DNA of 64,000 nt, taken from contig JAIVFJ010000068.1 in NCBI GenBank assembly GCA_025765615.1, forward strand, positions 186,001-250,000. The letters are read 5' to 3'. The DNA is from Zopfochytrium polystomum (lineage: Eukaryota; Chytridiomycota; Chytridiomycetes; Chytridiales; Chytridiaceae). Positions 24,501-36,471 of the stretch are shown here, one piece after another; positions within the stretch are counted from its first letter, which is position 1; each line of letters opens with the position of its first letter. The notes under the pieces are model-generated. The model saw only the letters and a list, made by a program, of their open reading frames with translations, was not told the DNA's origin and did no database searches. The translations under genes were made by a program, and so were the position numbers.

Positions 24501-27500
24501 GTGCAAACTGAGCTAGCCGAGGACTTTGTGCAGTTTCTCATTACCGTGATAGCAGAGCGAGGTGTAATCTGTAACCTCTCGGTGGAAGATCACATTCGGC
24601 GGGAAATCATTCATCTCCTTGCCGGAAGTCCCAATGGATTACCCCACTCGAAACTGGCCGACTCGATCCCTGAACGCTTTGTTCGGCTGGCTCAAGGACT
24701 GCCTCACCCTCCCTCCGACAACGACTACTTGATGTCAACAAGCAGTAAATCTGTTGATGCCATTCTGCGCGAGGTCTCCAATTTCAAGTTTCCTGAGGGA
24801 TCCTCAGACAAGGGGTTGTATGAACTTAAAGCGGAGTTCTACGAATTAGTCGATCCTTGGTTCTATCACCTCACTAAGACTCAGCGTGAAGACATTGAGA
24901 CCGTTTTGCGTCAAAGAGAAGAAAACCAACTCAAAGAGACAAAATCGCAATCTGCCCTCGAAGTGCTACAATCGATCAGCGACAACCGCCTGAGCATTGA
25001 TCGGATAAGATCCAAGTTCCTGCGATCCTCACGAGCACTTGTGGCCTCAAGCCGTGATGGTCCATGGGCTAATTTGAGTGCAATTATCGATTCCGATGGC
25101 TTTTCGAAAGTCATCTTTTTTGGACTACTGCAACTTTGCCGCAAAGATCTGACCATTCGAAGTGACGCTCTCTTGTCTGGGTTTTCCCAGCTCCTTCTGC
25201 TTGGTGTTGCTATTGCTTTACAATCTCAATCCACTTTTCCCTCAGTTGGAGCACGCTTTTTGGAAAACCTCTGCATAGTTCAAGCCGAAGTGATGCCGGA
25301 ACTTGGAGTCCGAGCAATTACACTCATCGATCTCGTTCTTGAAATTTTGGATAGGCGCAACGAGGATTTCGCGAGGGAAGGTGCGGAAAAGTTGGCGACC
25401 GTCGCGGTGCTGCTTAGCGATATGAGTGGTTGCCAAGCCGCTGAATTTATTCATGCTTGGAGGTCCAGAAAGTCCGGCACTATTGATGGTCAGGGAGACG
25501 CTCAAACGGACGAATCCGTCGACGCGGATGAGGCCGAAAAGAAGAAGTTGGCGTCCAAGCAGAGGAAGGCGGCTATTATGGCCCAGTTTGCGAAACAGCA
25601 ACTATCGTTTATGGAGTCTATGGGCGACCTTAATGACGAGGATGACGACATGGACGTCACTGTCGAGGAACAACTGAACCCCAAATTCTCGGATGAAAGA
25701 CGTCCAGAAATTCCAGGTGGAACCTGCATCATTTGCCAGGAACCACTTTCAATCGACGGATCCCCTTATGGCATGGTGACCTTGCTCCAGCAGTCCCGCG
25801 TCTCGCAGCGACTGGCTTTGGACCCGAGAAATATGTCCTCCATGAAATCCTTACTTTGGAAGCAGTGCTCACTTGACATTCCTCAGGAACGTCCTGTTAT
25901 TTTTGAAACAGATCTTAACATCATTGACCAAGCTGAGCCAATAGTCTCTCCGTCCTTGGATTTTCCACCATTTCCATCAGCGGTCCACGCCTCGTCTTGC
26001 GGTCATTTGATGCACTTCTCCTGCTTCGACTCTTACAAGGCCTCAATCGAACGACGGCAGGGCCAAGAGTTTCGCAACCAACCAGAAAACCTTGAAAGCA
26101 ACGAATTCCTCTGCCCACTGTGCAAATCACTGGGCAACACCCTTGCCCCAATTCAGGACAACGCGAAATTTCAAAGAATCAATTGGTCTGGTTGCGATGC
26201 GTTGGTTGCGAAAGCAATGATTTCACCTGGGAGAGCATTTGGAAAATCAAACATGGATGGGGTTAGTAGCTGGTTGGAAGGTAGAGCCAGTGCTCTCATC
26301 TCGGCTGAATTCGAAAGACCAGAGATTACTTCAGACTTGGAGGAAGCGCGACAAGCAGACGATTTAGTAGCATTTTTGAAACAAGTGCATGCCGGCCCAA
26401 TGCCTCTTGTTCTCTCTGAAACCTTTCCCCACGCCGTTGAAGACGATGATTCTGTCAAACGCCTTTCGACAATGCTAGCTCGGATTTTGTACGAATCCGA
26501 CAATCTCAAATCCTTCACCTCCACTTGTGCCACATCTCTAGCAGCGTCTATTTCCTCCACGGAAAAATTGCTCCGAGGTGCGGGCCCAAAGAACGATGCA
26601 GAGAGAGATGCCGATGGCACCATAAACATATTGGAATCCGTCAACCCCACCACGCTTTCGTTTTTAGCCCTGTATTCTTCAGATATTCGCTCAGCTATTC
26701 ATGTCGTTCGACAAAGGATGCCAGTCTCAGCAAGTTGTTTTGACGCGAACCGGAAACTTCTGCAATCTCTTTTCACTGCACCGCATGCAGCAGACATGAA
26801 GAACCCATTCGCGGAAGCTGTTGATCCGATTTTGAGGCATGATCCATTTACTGTTCTTGTAGAACTGAGCTTCGGAGAAGATTGGACCTCCTTCCGGTTT
26901 GAAGAGGAAGATATTTTCCACCTTATTGGAGTTGTTTGGGTCCTTCAAATAACTCGTGTAGTAACCTTCTGGATAGAGTCAATCATCAGTGGAGACAGCT
27001 GGACATCCGACGCAAGCCTTCAAGGTTTGTGTGAAAGTCCATCATATCTCGAGAGTCTCGAAGGCCGGAGTGGTGATGGCGACCCAAAAGGCAAGAAACC
27101 GCAGAACTCGGACGGTTCCTCGTCGTCTTCTCACGGAAATTTGATCCACTTTCTCCGCTGGATTCTTCCTCATCTGCGGCTGCCCGAAGAGTCCCACTAC
27201 AAAGCGATTTATGACAATCGTGCGCTCTTGGAAACGCTCACAAAGGCCATGTGTTTACCCTTCCTACGAAACGTGACTTTGCTTCTGCATTGCCACTTTG
27301 GTCTCGTTCCTCCAACTGGATCCGCGGGCTTTGGACTGGATCCGGACCTTTCAGGGAGATCAGGATTCAGAGTAGACGAGTTCGGGCAGCTTTTGGGCTA
27401 CACTCGCCTTCCGCCCCTTGACACCGTTTGTGCAAACATACTTAGCGATAATGTGCTGTCGAGCTTAGTTGGAAAGTGGTTGGTCGACTTCCTCAAGTTT

Positions 27501-28065
27501 CGAGAGCTGCACCCCCAGCCAAGGGCGATAACCCTGGAAGCGCCTTTGATTCCGGAATTGGTAACCCTTCCAAAGAGCCTGGAGGCACTGTTTGCGGACT
27601 GCTTTCCAAAAACCTGCCAGAAGTGCAAGAAACGCATTTTAGAGCCCGGTCTGTGCCTGCTCTGTGGCAAATTGTTATGCGCAAACAGTTATTGCTGTGC
27701 AAACGCCGACGGTCTGCATGAATGCAATCAGCACATCAGAGATTGTGGTGGATCAGTAGGAATATTTTTCCTTGTGAAGCAGTTCCGTATTCTACTACTT
27801 CACAATGAAAAAGGCACTTTGATGGATCCACCATACTTGGATGCGCATGGTGAAGTTGACATTAGCATGAGGTAAGAGTTGCAGAGCTTGCGCAAGCTCA
27901 TTCCTTCGAGGCTGAAGTTGTGACTTTAGGAAAGGCAGACACCAGTTCCTTCATAGCCGCCGATATGATGAGTTGCGACGGATTTGGCTTACACATGGCA
28001 TTCCAAGCCACGTGGCACGAGCTCTGGAGAGTAATCCCAGTTTTGGCGGTTGGACAATTTTCTGA
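21587..28065 (+). CDS. UBR1: UBR1-type N-recognin E3 ubiquitin ligase, 6 exons, 2065 aa
   Basis: Exons: 21587-21921, 21985-22210, 22279-22572, 22624-23110, 23152-27871 and 27930-28065. The ligase recognises destabilising N-terminal residues and ubiquitinates the substrate. The UBR box (about 95-160) keeps the Cys/His ligands: CGHVFQAGETIYSC, CGLDETCVMCARCF, GDGGCCDCGD. A ClpS-like type-2 N-degron site follows (about 235-305, ACVLWNDEEHTFEEVI), so both N-degron classes should be read. A RING-H2 lies at about 1305-1440 (CIICQEPL ... SCGHLMHFSCF ... CPLCKS) with a long insert. The C-terminal Cys-rich cap ends with ISMRKGRHQFLHSRRYDEL and IPSHVARAL. The last small exon was found from this conserved tail. 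The long fifth exon (4.7 kb) contrasts with the short 5' exons. Confidence 0.96.
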
Positions 28066-28268
28066 GGGTCAACGGGGACAGCATACGTGTCTGGCTAAAT
28101 AAACTGTTCCTTGATTTGTGCAGTGAGGGCAGTCGCCCACGCTTGTTCCTTCGTGAAGCTCTCACCCTCGTGCGCCGCAAAGCCGCAGAGGTTGTCGCGG
28201 CGGGTTGACCATTTCTCAACCGCGCATCGCGCACCCGCCGCCCGGATTGGAAAAAATTGTCGAATTTG

Positions 28269-30963
28269 ATGTCTCTCTCATTGCCGATGCGGCCAGTTGG
28301 CCAACTCTTCCCTTTCAGGTCGGAACCGGCCATTTCTCACAGCAAAAACTTGGACGACGACGAAGGGCCCCGCCTCCGGTACTCGGAGCTTCTCCTCGGC
28401 GCTGAAACTTTGGAAGGTATCGTCGCGGAAGGAATATACAAAGGAATCACCATGAGGAAGGTGAATCACGCCCGAAAACAGGCCGGACGAGAAATGACGG
28501 ACCGTGTTCTGCGGCTCGTCTATGGCACTATGAAATGTACGGATCTCGGTGTACGCGCGCTAAAAGAAGTGCATAACCACAATTCCAGATCTTCCTTTCA
28601 TCGACTTGATTTTGGTCAAAACACAGTTCCTTGTTTACAACAATCATGTAAGCACAGGTGGGCCACTTGCATGGCTAACAAGCGGCTGTAGCTTCTGAAC
28701 CAATTGGGCCTGGTGAAAATCATGCTCTTCGACTTGATGAAATATCATGTGGATTACCAGAAATATCCTGGAGTGGATTATACCGGAGCAACCCCATCAG
28801 ACGGGACGAGGGAAGAAATCGAGAGGGCAGACATTGTGAGGGAACTGGATGACTCCTTGCAAAAGTTTGGCGTGAAGCTCGCAGCAGCATATGCTCGGCT
28901 GCGGATCGAAAGAGGAGCGGTAGGGCACTCTTCACGCGAGCAAATGGAAAACATGTTGTCCGAGGAAGTCCGAGCAAAGGAAACGCAGGCAGGTAAGAAG
29001 GCATCGGATATTTTACGGCGAAGGGAGGTTTTAAGAAGCGGAAATAATTTAACACAAGCCCCTGCATCACCAAAACGTGGCAAACATCAGTGGAAATCCC
29101 AAAGACCGTTCGAGTGAACGTGTTGAAGAGTTCGACTGGAGAAGTGCTATCTTATTTACAGAACAAGGGAATTCCAATCTCTTTGGATGACTCGCGGTAG
29201 GTTCAGCTGGAACAGTCCTAATTAGCGAAAGCGACTAAGGTTTGCAACAGGAACGACGCTTGCATTCGGGTAGATGATCAGTTCGCAGATTTCCTGGTCG
29301 TGCCCCCCGAACTTGTCGAAAGGATGAGACACGACACACTAGTCGATGAAGGGAAGATACTGTTTCAGGTTCGCTATCGTGCGCGCCAAAGCTTTCACTG
29401 ACAGAACCTAGGACAAAGCGAGTGCGTACGCAATCAAGCACGCCGAAACAATCCTGCAACGCAGCGATAGTGTCGTTTTCGCTCGTTCTGGCTGCGGTAA
29501 GACTGTGCTGCATGCATTTACGGATCACTAATTTCATGAATTTTTTCAATATAGGGACTGGCGTAGCGCATCTCGCCTGCACAATGAAAAACAAAGGCCG
29601 CATTATCGCATTCGAAGATAGACCAGCAAGGAGAGAGTCCCTTATGGCAAAGCTGAGGATTCAAGGATTGAAAAGTGTGTTCAAATTATAACTTATGACA
29701 ATCTGATGACTGCATTCATATTAGATATTGACATTATCGAATCAGACTTTCTTGTGTCAGATCCTACCGATGAAAAATTTAAAAATGTATCAGTTGCAGC
29801 GCAGCTGGGTCAATTATTGACGGTTATTCAGGTCAAACTGATCCTTGTAGAACCACCGAGCTCGGGGACGGCAGTTGTTGACAAGCTGGGGTTCCTCCTA
29901 CAGGAAGAAGGTGAAGTATGGTGGGAACACCTCGAGCATTGAACTCACGGAAAGAGCAGAGTATCCTTCCGACTCGTTCACGCAAAAAGACATCGCGGTC
30001 CTGCGGCGTCAGCAGCTAAACTTACTGAAGCACGCCCTCTCTTGTACGTGGTACATGTGCATTCTCCGTCGCAAAATTGCTGATCATTTCCCAACTGCTT
30101 GCAGTTCCAAGCGCGCAGCATGTTCTCTACGTTAGCCGAGCGTTCGGCCCAGAGGAGAACGAGTACGTAATTAACGACACATCAATGTCAGTCGGCGGGC
30201 AATGGGGGCTATCGTGCGTCCTTCCCGACATTGTACTGCACAAAGAGCACGACTGGGAACATGGTGACTCTTCGGCCTGTTACCGAGATGCCGAATTTAT
30301 TGACAAATGTGAGCAGAGGAGTGTCTGACGATAAAGCCATCAGTCGAAGAAGGAAACGGCATCTTTGTAGCCTGCTTTTCGAGGATTTCGGTGAAGCCAG
30401 AGCTACCCATTGAAGACGCACCCGAAGCTATTGAAGCCACCCAATCTCGGGCTGAAAACGCGCAGGTAGCCCCAAGAAGGCGAAAGGGGTTGAAACATGC
30501 ACAAGAACAGGAAACCAAAGGAGCAAGAGGGTCAAAGGGCAAACGAGATAGTGCCGTTGTCTCAAACTTTAGACTGTCTAAGGCGCAATCAATGTCTGTC
30601 GCACGGTTGTCCGCACCAAGGAGATTAGTCGAGTCGCTCGCCGAAAGCCTTCCTCGATTATCGAAAGCGACTCAAAAAACTGATATTCTCCGACGAGATA
30701 GTAAACACATTGCGGAATCTGGTGACCTCATAGACGAGCAAGATGACGAAAAGATCGCAGCCAATGACAAATCGGACGACATTGATATGGATCTTGGAGT
30801 GTTCGGAACAACACTGAAATCATTTTACGCCCCAAAAACCGTCGCCCTCAACCATATTCGAGCCAACCCACAGATTCAACGATGGAGTTATCCAGTAAGC
30901 GCGAAATTAATGTGGAGTGCCCACTCATTTTGTTAGGTTCCAAACCCGAAACCGTGGAAGTAA
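28269..30963 (+). CDS. NSUN7: NSUN7-like putative RNA methyltransferase, 13 exons, 689 aa
   Basis: Exons: 28269-28536, 28589-28647, 28692-28992, 29091-29196, 29251-29368, 29412-29496, 29555-29674, 29725-29786, 29832-29910, 29960-30043, 30105-30320, 30350-30894 and 30937-30963. It resembles NSUN7, a NOP2/Sun relative linked to sperm motility in mammals. Matching blocks: YKGITMRKVNHARKQ, KFGVKLAAAYARLRIERGA, VRVNVLKSSTGEV, ILFQDKASAYAIKHAETIL, SGCGTGVAHLACTMKNKGRI, LVEPPSSGTA, AQHVLYVSRAFGPEENEYV, and a C-terminal tail around SYPVPNPKPWK. The SAM-binding region is recognisable. The two cysteines of NOP2/Sun motifs IV and VI are missing (PPSSG instead of PCSG; VSRAF instead of TCS-type). The ATG at 28269 is the first in frame; the N-terminus is weakly conserved. 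It lies tandem to UBR1 and converges on CDCA7 with 37 bases between stops. Confidence 0.88.
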
Positions 30964-31000
30964 CGAATGGGCAATAAAATTTGAACAATTACAACACGTT

Positions 31001-32328
31001 TCACTCGCTGAGTCCCTGCTCTTCGGTATTCTTTGTTTCGTCTGACTTCTTCGGGGTTGGCTGCGAAGATCCCCTGCCTCGTTTGGCTTTGGGAACGAGC
31101 TTTCCTGTTGCTGCGAGGTACTCGCTAACGCCGCTGTAACCCAACTCAAGGGCTGTTCGCTTCAACTGGCCAGTTGGCAGGGAGCCTGTAGGCTGTCAAT
31201 TAGCAAAATTTAGGGGAGCCCTCAAAGCGATTACCTCGCTTGCTCATGCAGAACGAGCAATTACAAATTCCTCGGCACCTGTGGTCGATTCTTCCTGTTC
31301 AGACATAAATCACTGTGTCCACCCTTCTTACTTAGGGCAGATCCAGCTGCCAGAGGCTTTCGCTGCTTCCAGATCCTCTCCATAACGACCGTTCAGACAG
31401 AGCTCGTCCAGCATGAGGGTGCATCGCTGCAGCCCTTCCTCTCCGTTTAACTTCATGTATTTCACCAGGTTGGTGCACTGAACCTATATCAAATGCTTCA
31501 ATTAAACAAACGTCGGTGGTTGATTCAGCCCACCTTCGGGTCTAGAGTCTTCTGTCGGCATTGATGGCATGATGTTCCGTTGACGGAGTCGTAAATCCGT
31601 CCACCTTTGTTGACAACAACTGCTCGGGCTCGGCCGCCTCTCTTCGCATCCAGTGGAATGAGGATTAGAAATCTTCAAGTTAAAAAAAAGAAGCCGCTTA
31701 CTTTGCCGCCTTTCAAATTTGCGGGCCGTCGCTTTCGAACTGGGGAATCCTCGTCAGAGCTGTTGCCGTCAAAGTCAATAATGATGCATCTGTCGTCGTT
31801 CTCAACATTCGACCGGCGATATCTGAGACCTTTGTACTCTTCCTGCGCAACGAAAGTAGTGAGGATGGGCTGAGTCAGAAAATAAGGGTCAGACCTGCAA
31901 TCCGGCCAGGCGGCTGCTTTTCCTGCGTGGGAGTTCTTCTATCTCAAGCTTGCTTTTCCTTCGCCCTCTTTCGGTCTTTGGCTGTTCTCGCTTCGCCGCC
32001 GGCGGGGTATGCTCCGATTTCAGTGGTTGCTGTGTTGAGGAGGAGGGTTTTCATTGAGATTAAGCTTTTCGGGATACCGGGAGATTGGGCATGGGGAGGA
32101 GCGATGACACCACAAAGAGGGCGGCATACCAGGATGGGAGTATTGAGGCCAAGCTCCGCCAGCCGCTGCTTATTTTCGGCGAGGCGTTTTGCGCGCTCGA
32201 TCTCGTACGGAGTCTGTGCGGATGAGTGGTGGGGTGTTAGTCGTTCCTTTCACCACGCGGGCGTCGTCACCAGGTCGCAGCTGCTCATCGCTCATGGAAA
32301 GTCGGAGATTGAATTTTGATTCCGCCAT
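31001..32328 (-). CDS. CDCA7: CDCA7-like zinc-finger (zf-4CXXC_R1) protein, 8 exons, 307 aa
   Basis: Exons from the 5' end: 32328-32254, 32213-32130, 32029-31895, 31842-31702, 31641-31534, 31483-31332, 31278-31235 and 31185-31001. CDCA7 proteins bind chromatin and activate the remodeller HELLS/LSH, with links to DNA-methylation maintenance. The N-terminal helix YEIERAKRLAENKQRLAELG is followed by basic patches (GRRKSKLEIEELPRRKSSR). The Cys-rich domain spans about 150-260: VNGTSCHQCRQKT, QCTNLVKY, RCTLMLDELCLNGRYGED, WICPKCRGICNCSFCMSKRG, then LPTGQLKRTALELGYSGVSE. All CxxC pairs are present. Intron 1 is only 40 bases, with a CTAAC branch site. The start is the first ATG in frame. AMACR lies upstream on the same strand. 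Confidence 0.93.
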
Positions 32329-32450
32329 GACAAGGCGTGTAGCTTGTCCCAACGTCCACACCACAGTACGATCGAACCTTTTTCACACAGCGCTGAAATT
32401 ACAGTAAATGAGGGATCGGTCTATTACATCCGCAAGGTTTCCTCCACCAA

Positions 32451-34007
32451 TCACAGCTTCGCTTTTGCTGCCAGAACCGCCTTTGCCGCAATCAGTGAGT
32501 CCACGTCCTGTTGCGACAGCCCACTTTCGAGCAAAACCTCCACGGTGTGCTCACCCACTCGCGGATCAATTTTGGCAACAGCATCCTTCGCAGAATACAC
32601 ACTGCCTGACCGAGAAAGACGCGGCGCAGGACGCGGGAGCCGGACCTCGGGGTTCAAGGTTGCCATATAAAAGTCGCGCTCGCGGTTGTGTCGGGCTTGG
32701 TCGGCGGTCTCAACGTCTAGGACCGCCGTCACGCAGGAGTCAGTGCCGTCAAATATTGCGGTCCACTCCTCGAGCGTCTTCGAGGCAATAGTTTTCGTGA
32801 AAATCGCCTTGAGCTCCGGCCACCGATCCATATCGGTTTGGCTTGGAATTTCCTTTGGATTGAGTCCCAGTCCTTTGATGAGCTGCGCGTAAAATTGCGG
32901 TTCGAGTGCACCGCTTTCAAATTTAAAGCCAATTAGATGGCGGCACAGCCGAGAATCTCGATCCAAGAGGACTCACACAGAGAGGTACTTTCCGTCTTTG
33001 GTTTTGTAGATTTCATAAAAGGGCGCACCGCCATCCAAAGGGTTCATACCGCGAGGCATATTCCACAATCCGGCCTCTTTCATCTTCAGAGGGAACGTTG
33101 CTAGGTATGCCGCGCCGTCCACCTGATTGCATTCCCGGATGAGGTGTCAGCGCGTTCGAGCACCGTTTTCATTTTGTCACAAACCATCGCGGCATCGATC
33201 ACTTGCCCCTTTCCTGTTTTTGATCTGTCCACAAGGGCAAGCAGAATGCCAATCACCGCCATCATGGACCCTCCCGCAAAGTCACCTTCATTAAGAGTGT
33301 TGTGTTGTCAGTGTCGAATTGAAACGTTAGCAAACGGAAGTTCATTTGAGCTGAATTGCATTAGACAATACCCAAAAGGTTTGTGGGAAACATGGGACTT
33401 TCACCGCGTCGACCGAGCAGGGACAATGCGCCGGACGTAGCGATGTAGTTAATGTCGTGGCCGGCCATAGTCGAATACAAGCCTACGGGCAAACGCGTTA
33501 GTGCTCATAATCGGTACCAAAGCGACAGCCACAAACCCGTTTGGCCGAATCCGGTGAGCCTCACCACGATGCACTTTGGGTTCCGCTCCAAGATCAGGTC
33601 AGGGCCAAAGCCCATACGCTCTAGCACGCCAGGGCGGAACGGATCGATCACGACGTCCGCTCTAACGAGCAGTTTCCACACAACGTCTTTTCCTGCATCC
33701 GATTTGAGATCCACTGAAATAGATCGCTTGCCCCTGAAAAAGCACAACGACGGTTAATTCCTCGCTTAGTTTGTTTGAGCTTTGCTCTTTTTTTACATCT
33801 TTTTTGGTTCTCGTTTCGCACTTTTGCGGAAGCACAAACGTACCTCGCGAGGACGTCCGAGGTGGAGCGAGCGATCTTGTCGACGCGCACAACGTCAGCG
33901 CCAAAGTCTGAGAGGACCATTCCCGCAAAAGGGCCGGGGGCAAGGCCGCCAAACTCGACTACGCGGAGGCCCACGAGCGGCGGCGGCGACGAAGGTGAGG
34001 ACGACAT
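32451..34007 (-). CDS. AMACR: Alpha-methylacyl-CoA racemase, 6 exons, 393 aa, PTS1 AKL
   Basis: Exons from the 5' end: 34007-33844, 33733-33537, 33482-33372, 33285-33185, 33122-32977 and 32913-32451. A family III CoA-transferase-fold racemase that interconverts (R)- and (S)-2-methylacyl-CoA so branched fatty acids can enter beta-oxidation. Motifs: [19 protein letters not shown] at the N-terminus, [56 protein letters not shown] (catalytic His near 129), GDFAGGSMM (catalytic Asp near 159), [36 protein letters not shown], and [18 protein letters not shown]. The chain ends in AKL, a canonical peroxisomal PTS1. Length is close to human AMACR. It is head-to-head with the enoyl-CoA hydratase gene, 324 bases between start codons. 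Confidence 0.95.
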
Positions 34008-34331
34008 GACGATGATGATGATAGTTCGAGGTTTGTTGTGGGGTGGCCGAGCAGCAGTGTGCGGGCGCGGTTCAATTCCATGCTTTCTTGCGTCTTTCGG
34101 CTGAATAAACGGTCATGCGCCATTGTGTCATTCTCTGTCTGTCTAGCTGTCTGTCTCTCTCTCTCTCTGTCACAAGCACACACAGACACACACACACACC
34201 TACTCTCTCTCTCTCTCTCTCTCTCCAGGGCCGATGTCCGACCCGCAGCAAGATTGGGCACGCGACTCGTCCTTCCCTCCCATCATAAAGAGAAACGACT
34301 GTTCGTGGACGCCCGCAGCAATCACAGCAAG
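34008..34331. promoter_or_regulatory. Bidirectional promoter region between AMACR and enoyl-CoA hydratase
   Basis: The 324 bases between two divergent acyl-CoA genes contain CT/CA microsatellite tracts (about 34134-34226). Shared control is inferred from arrangement and pathway; I see no clear TATA box. Confidence 0.6.
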
Positions 34332-35448
34332 ATGGCGCCCCACACTTACTCAGGGAAAACCTACGAGACCCTCACCGTCGACGTCCGCAACAATGGCGTC
34401 GCCATCTTGACCCTCACCCGCCCCGATGCCCAGAACTCGTTCAACTCGACAATGTGCATGGAGCTTGCCGAGGTCTTTTTCGCCTTTGACGCCGACGACG
34501 CAGTCAAAGTCGTGGTATGTGATTGCTTGTCGCTGCCGGGAAGGGCGATCCCACTCATTGACTGCACCCGCCTCTCCTCTTGTTGGTCAAAGGTTGTTAC
34601 CGGTCATGGAAAGTACTTTTGCGCCGGGGTGAGAGAGATGCAAGAACCTTTCTAGATCCCTTAGTTGGTTAAATGGTCTGCTGATCGACTTGGAAACAGG
34701 CGGATCTGCGGGAAGGAGATTTCTCCACTGCGAAGAGCGACATTCCGCCGCACGTCCGCGCAAAACAGTCACGGGATGGAGGCGGCTACGTGACGCTTGC
34801 TATCCAGCAGTGCCGCAAGGTGGTCATCGCGGCCATCAACGGCCCTGCCGTGGGGATTGGGATCACCATGACGTTGGCGATGGACATCCGCCTCGCATGG
34901 AAGGACGCCAAAGTCGGGTTTGTCTTCGCTCGTCGTGGTATTGTCGCGGAAGCAGGAAGCAACTTTTACCTCCCGCGCCTCGTGGGCCACTCGCGCGCCC
35001 TCGAGCTCGTGCTCTCGGCCCGTGTCGCGCCGGCTTCGCACAGGTCGCTGGACCTTCTCTTCTCCGAGCTGGTCGACAACGCCGCGGACGTACTGCCAAA
35101 GGCGCTTGCCCTCGCGGACGAAATCGCTGTCAATAACTCTCTCGTCTCGTGTGCTATGCTGAAGTCCTTGTTCTGGCGCGGTGGGAGCAGTCCCGAAGAG
35201 GTATGTGGTATGGGTTTTCTTACTTATTGAATACTGTCCTTACGACCCTTTGAATCATTCTGCAGGGGCACCTCCTAGACTCGGAAGCCATGTTCTGGAT
35301 GGGCAACGGTAAGGATGCCCGAGAGGGTGTAATAAGCTTTATCGAGAAGAGGAGGCCAGACTTTCCGGGCCGGGTCACGAAGGACATGCCTCCAATGTGG
35401 CCATGGTGGAGACCACTCGCGGCCAACCCAAAGCCGTACAAACTGTGA
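34332..35448 (+). CDS. Enoyl-CoA hydratase/isomerase family protein, 4 exons, 300 aa
   Basis: Exons: 34332-34514, 34593-34628, 34700-35200 and 35266-35448. A crotonase-fold enzyme for fatty acyl-CoA oxidation. Visible: the N-terminal ILTLTRPDAQNSFNS block, the first oxyanion-hole segment KYFCAGADLREGDF, AINGPAVGIGITMTLAMDIRLA (second oxyanion-hole Gly), and FARRGIVAEAGSNFYLPRLVG, with a Glu where hydratases place a catalytic acid. A C-terminal helical region ends in NPKPYKL. Hydratase versus isomerase activity cannot be decided from sequence alone. The second exon is only 36 bases. The C-terminus (YKL) is not a standard PTS1, unlike its divergent neighbour AMACR. Confidence 0.92.
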
Positions 35449-36030
35449 GCGCGATGAGAAATAAAGGACTCATACTTGTGTTCAACCATTATCCCGACTT
35501 TTGACGGCTGTCGGAGCGATACCGCTTGCCTTCTCAAAAGGAGGCTTGCCCCCCTCGAGACTCATGGCTTCTCCGTGATATTAATATTGCTCTAACTGCT
35601 TGCCTTGCAGTTTCAACCAACATTACATTTTTTGTTGGTATTGATTTTGACTTGTTCCTTGACACACAAAGATCTCGTTGAGGTCAAAGCTCAAGAGCTT
35701 CCGCCAAACGTCGTGGCACGAAACGCTTTCGTCTGCACTGCCCTCCCTGCCATTCATCGGTTCCCTCTACCGCACTCGCACTGCGAGCGGTCTCACGTGT
35801 GATGCGTGCCGTGCAGATGCAAGTGCACCTTCGACCAGCATTATGTGATGATTGCCGGAAGCCAGTCCCTCCCCCCGAATCTGAACTTAACGACGCGAAG
35901 GTGGATTGCGACCCCAGTCCACTCCTTCAGCAATCGACTGGGGTGTTTACTGACAAATATTATACTAGAGGTCAGAGAACTTTATTTCAAGATGCTCTCA
36001 TCAATCTTTCGGAAAGCTCTGACTTCCTGT
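35449..36030. other. 3' flank of enoyl-CoA hydratase, no gene seen
   Basis: An AATAAA-like signal occurs at 35459-35464 (AAATAAAG context). The rest shows only short frames on the plus strand without ATG or domain. Confidence 0.5.
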
Positions 36031-36226
36031 CAATTTCATATACCTTGAGATTTTGAGGCAGCAAAAAAAAAGTTTGGTGGAGGGCAAAAAGAACTTTTCA
36101 CTATTGGAGACGGACCACCCCGAAATGGAGACCGACCACCCCCCCCAATCGAAAACTTTTTTTTGCTCCCCCAGAAACATTTTTTTTTCAGCCCCAAAAT
36201 CTCAAGGAATATGAAATTCACTGTAA
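36031..36226. mobile_element. Foldback (long terminal inverted repeat) element, about 200 bp
   Basis: The left side (from 36031, TCAATTTCATATACCTTGAG) and the reverse complement of the right side (from 36226) match over about 80 bases, including the CTTGAGATTTTG core, an A run and a TTTTC.ATTGG segment. The centre carries two GACCGACCACC-like units. It has no coding capacity. This is the shape of a MITE or foldback element; a clear target duplication was not found. Confidence 0.6.
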
Positions 36227-36471
36227 TATGACTGGCCAGAAAAAGACAGCGACTTTCGGGCGGACTTTAACAGTAATGCCAAGCAAAAACAAATGTCCAA
36301 AATTCAAGCGTCCTGTCGCAAGGTCTTGCCAGAAGAGGGCATGCCCAAAAGTCAGAAACCCCTCTTTTCTCAAATTTCTAATGTTTCCTTTGACTTTTTT
36401 TGTTTTCTTTTTGTTCAAAATTTCAATGTTTGTTCGCCTGTTGGCGGCTGGACGGCTGGGTGGGGCATCTT

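Noticed and set aside
28269..30963. NSUN5/Rcm1 or TRM6 assignment
   Set aside because: The RCRI-type helix, FQDKS-like block and long C-terminal tail ending PNPKPWK fit NSUN7. NSUN5 has canonical catalytic cysteines and is shorter.
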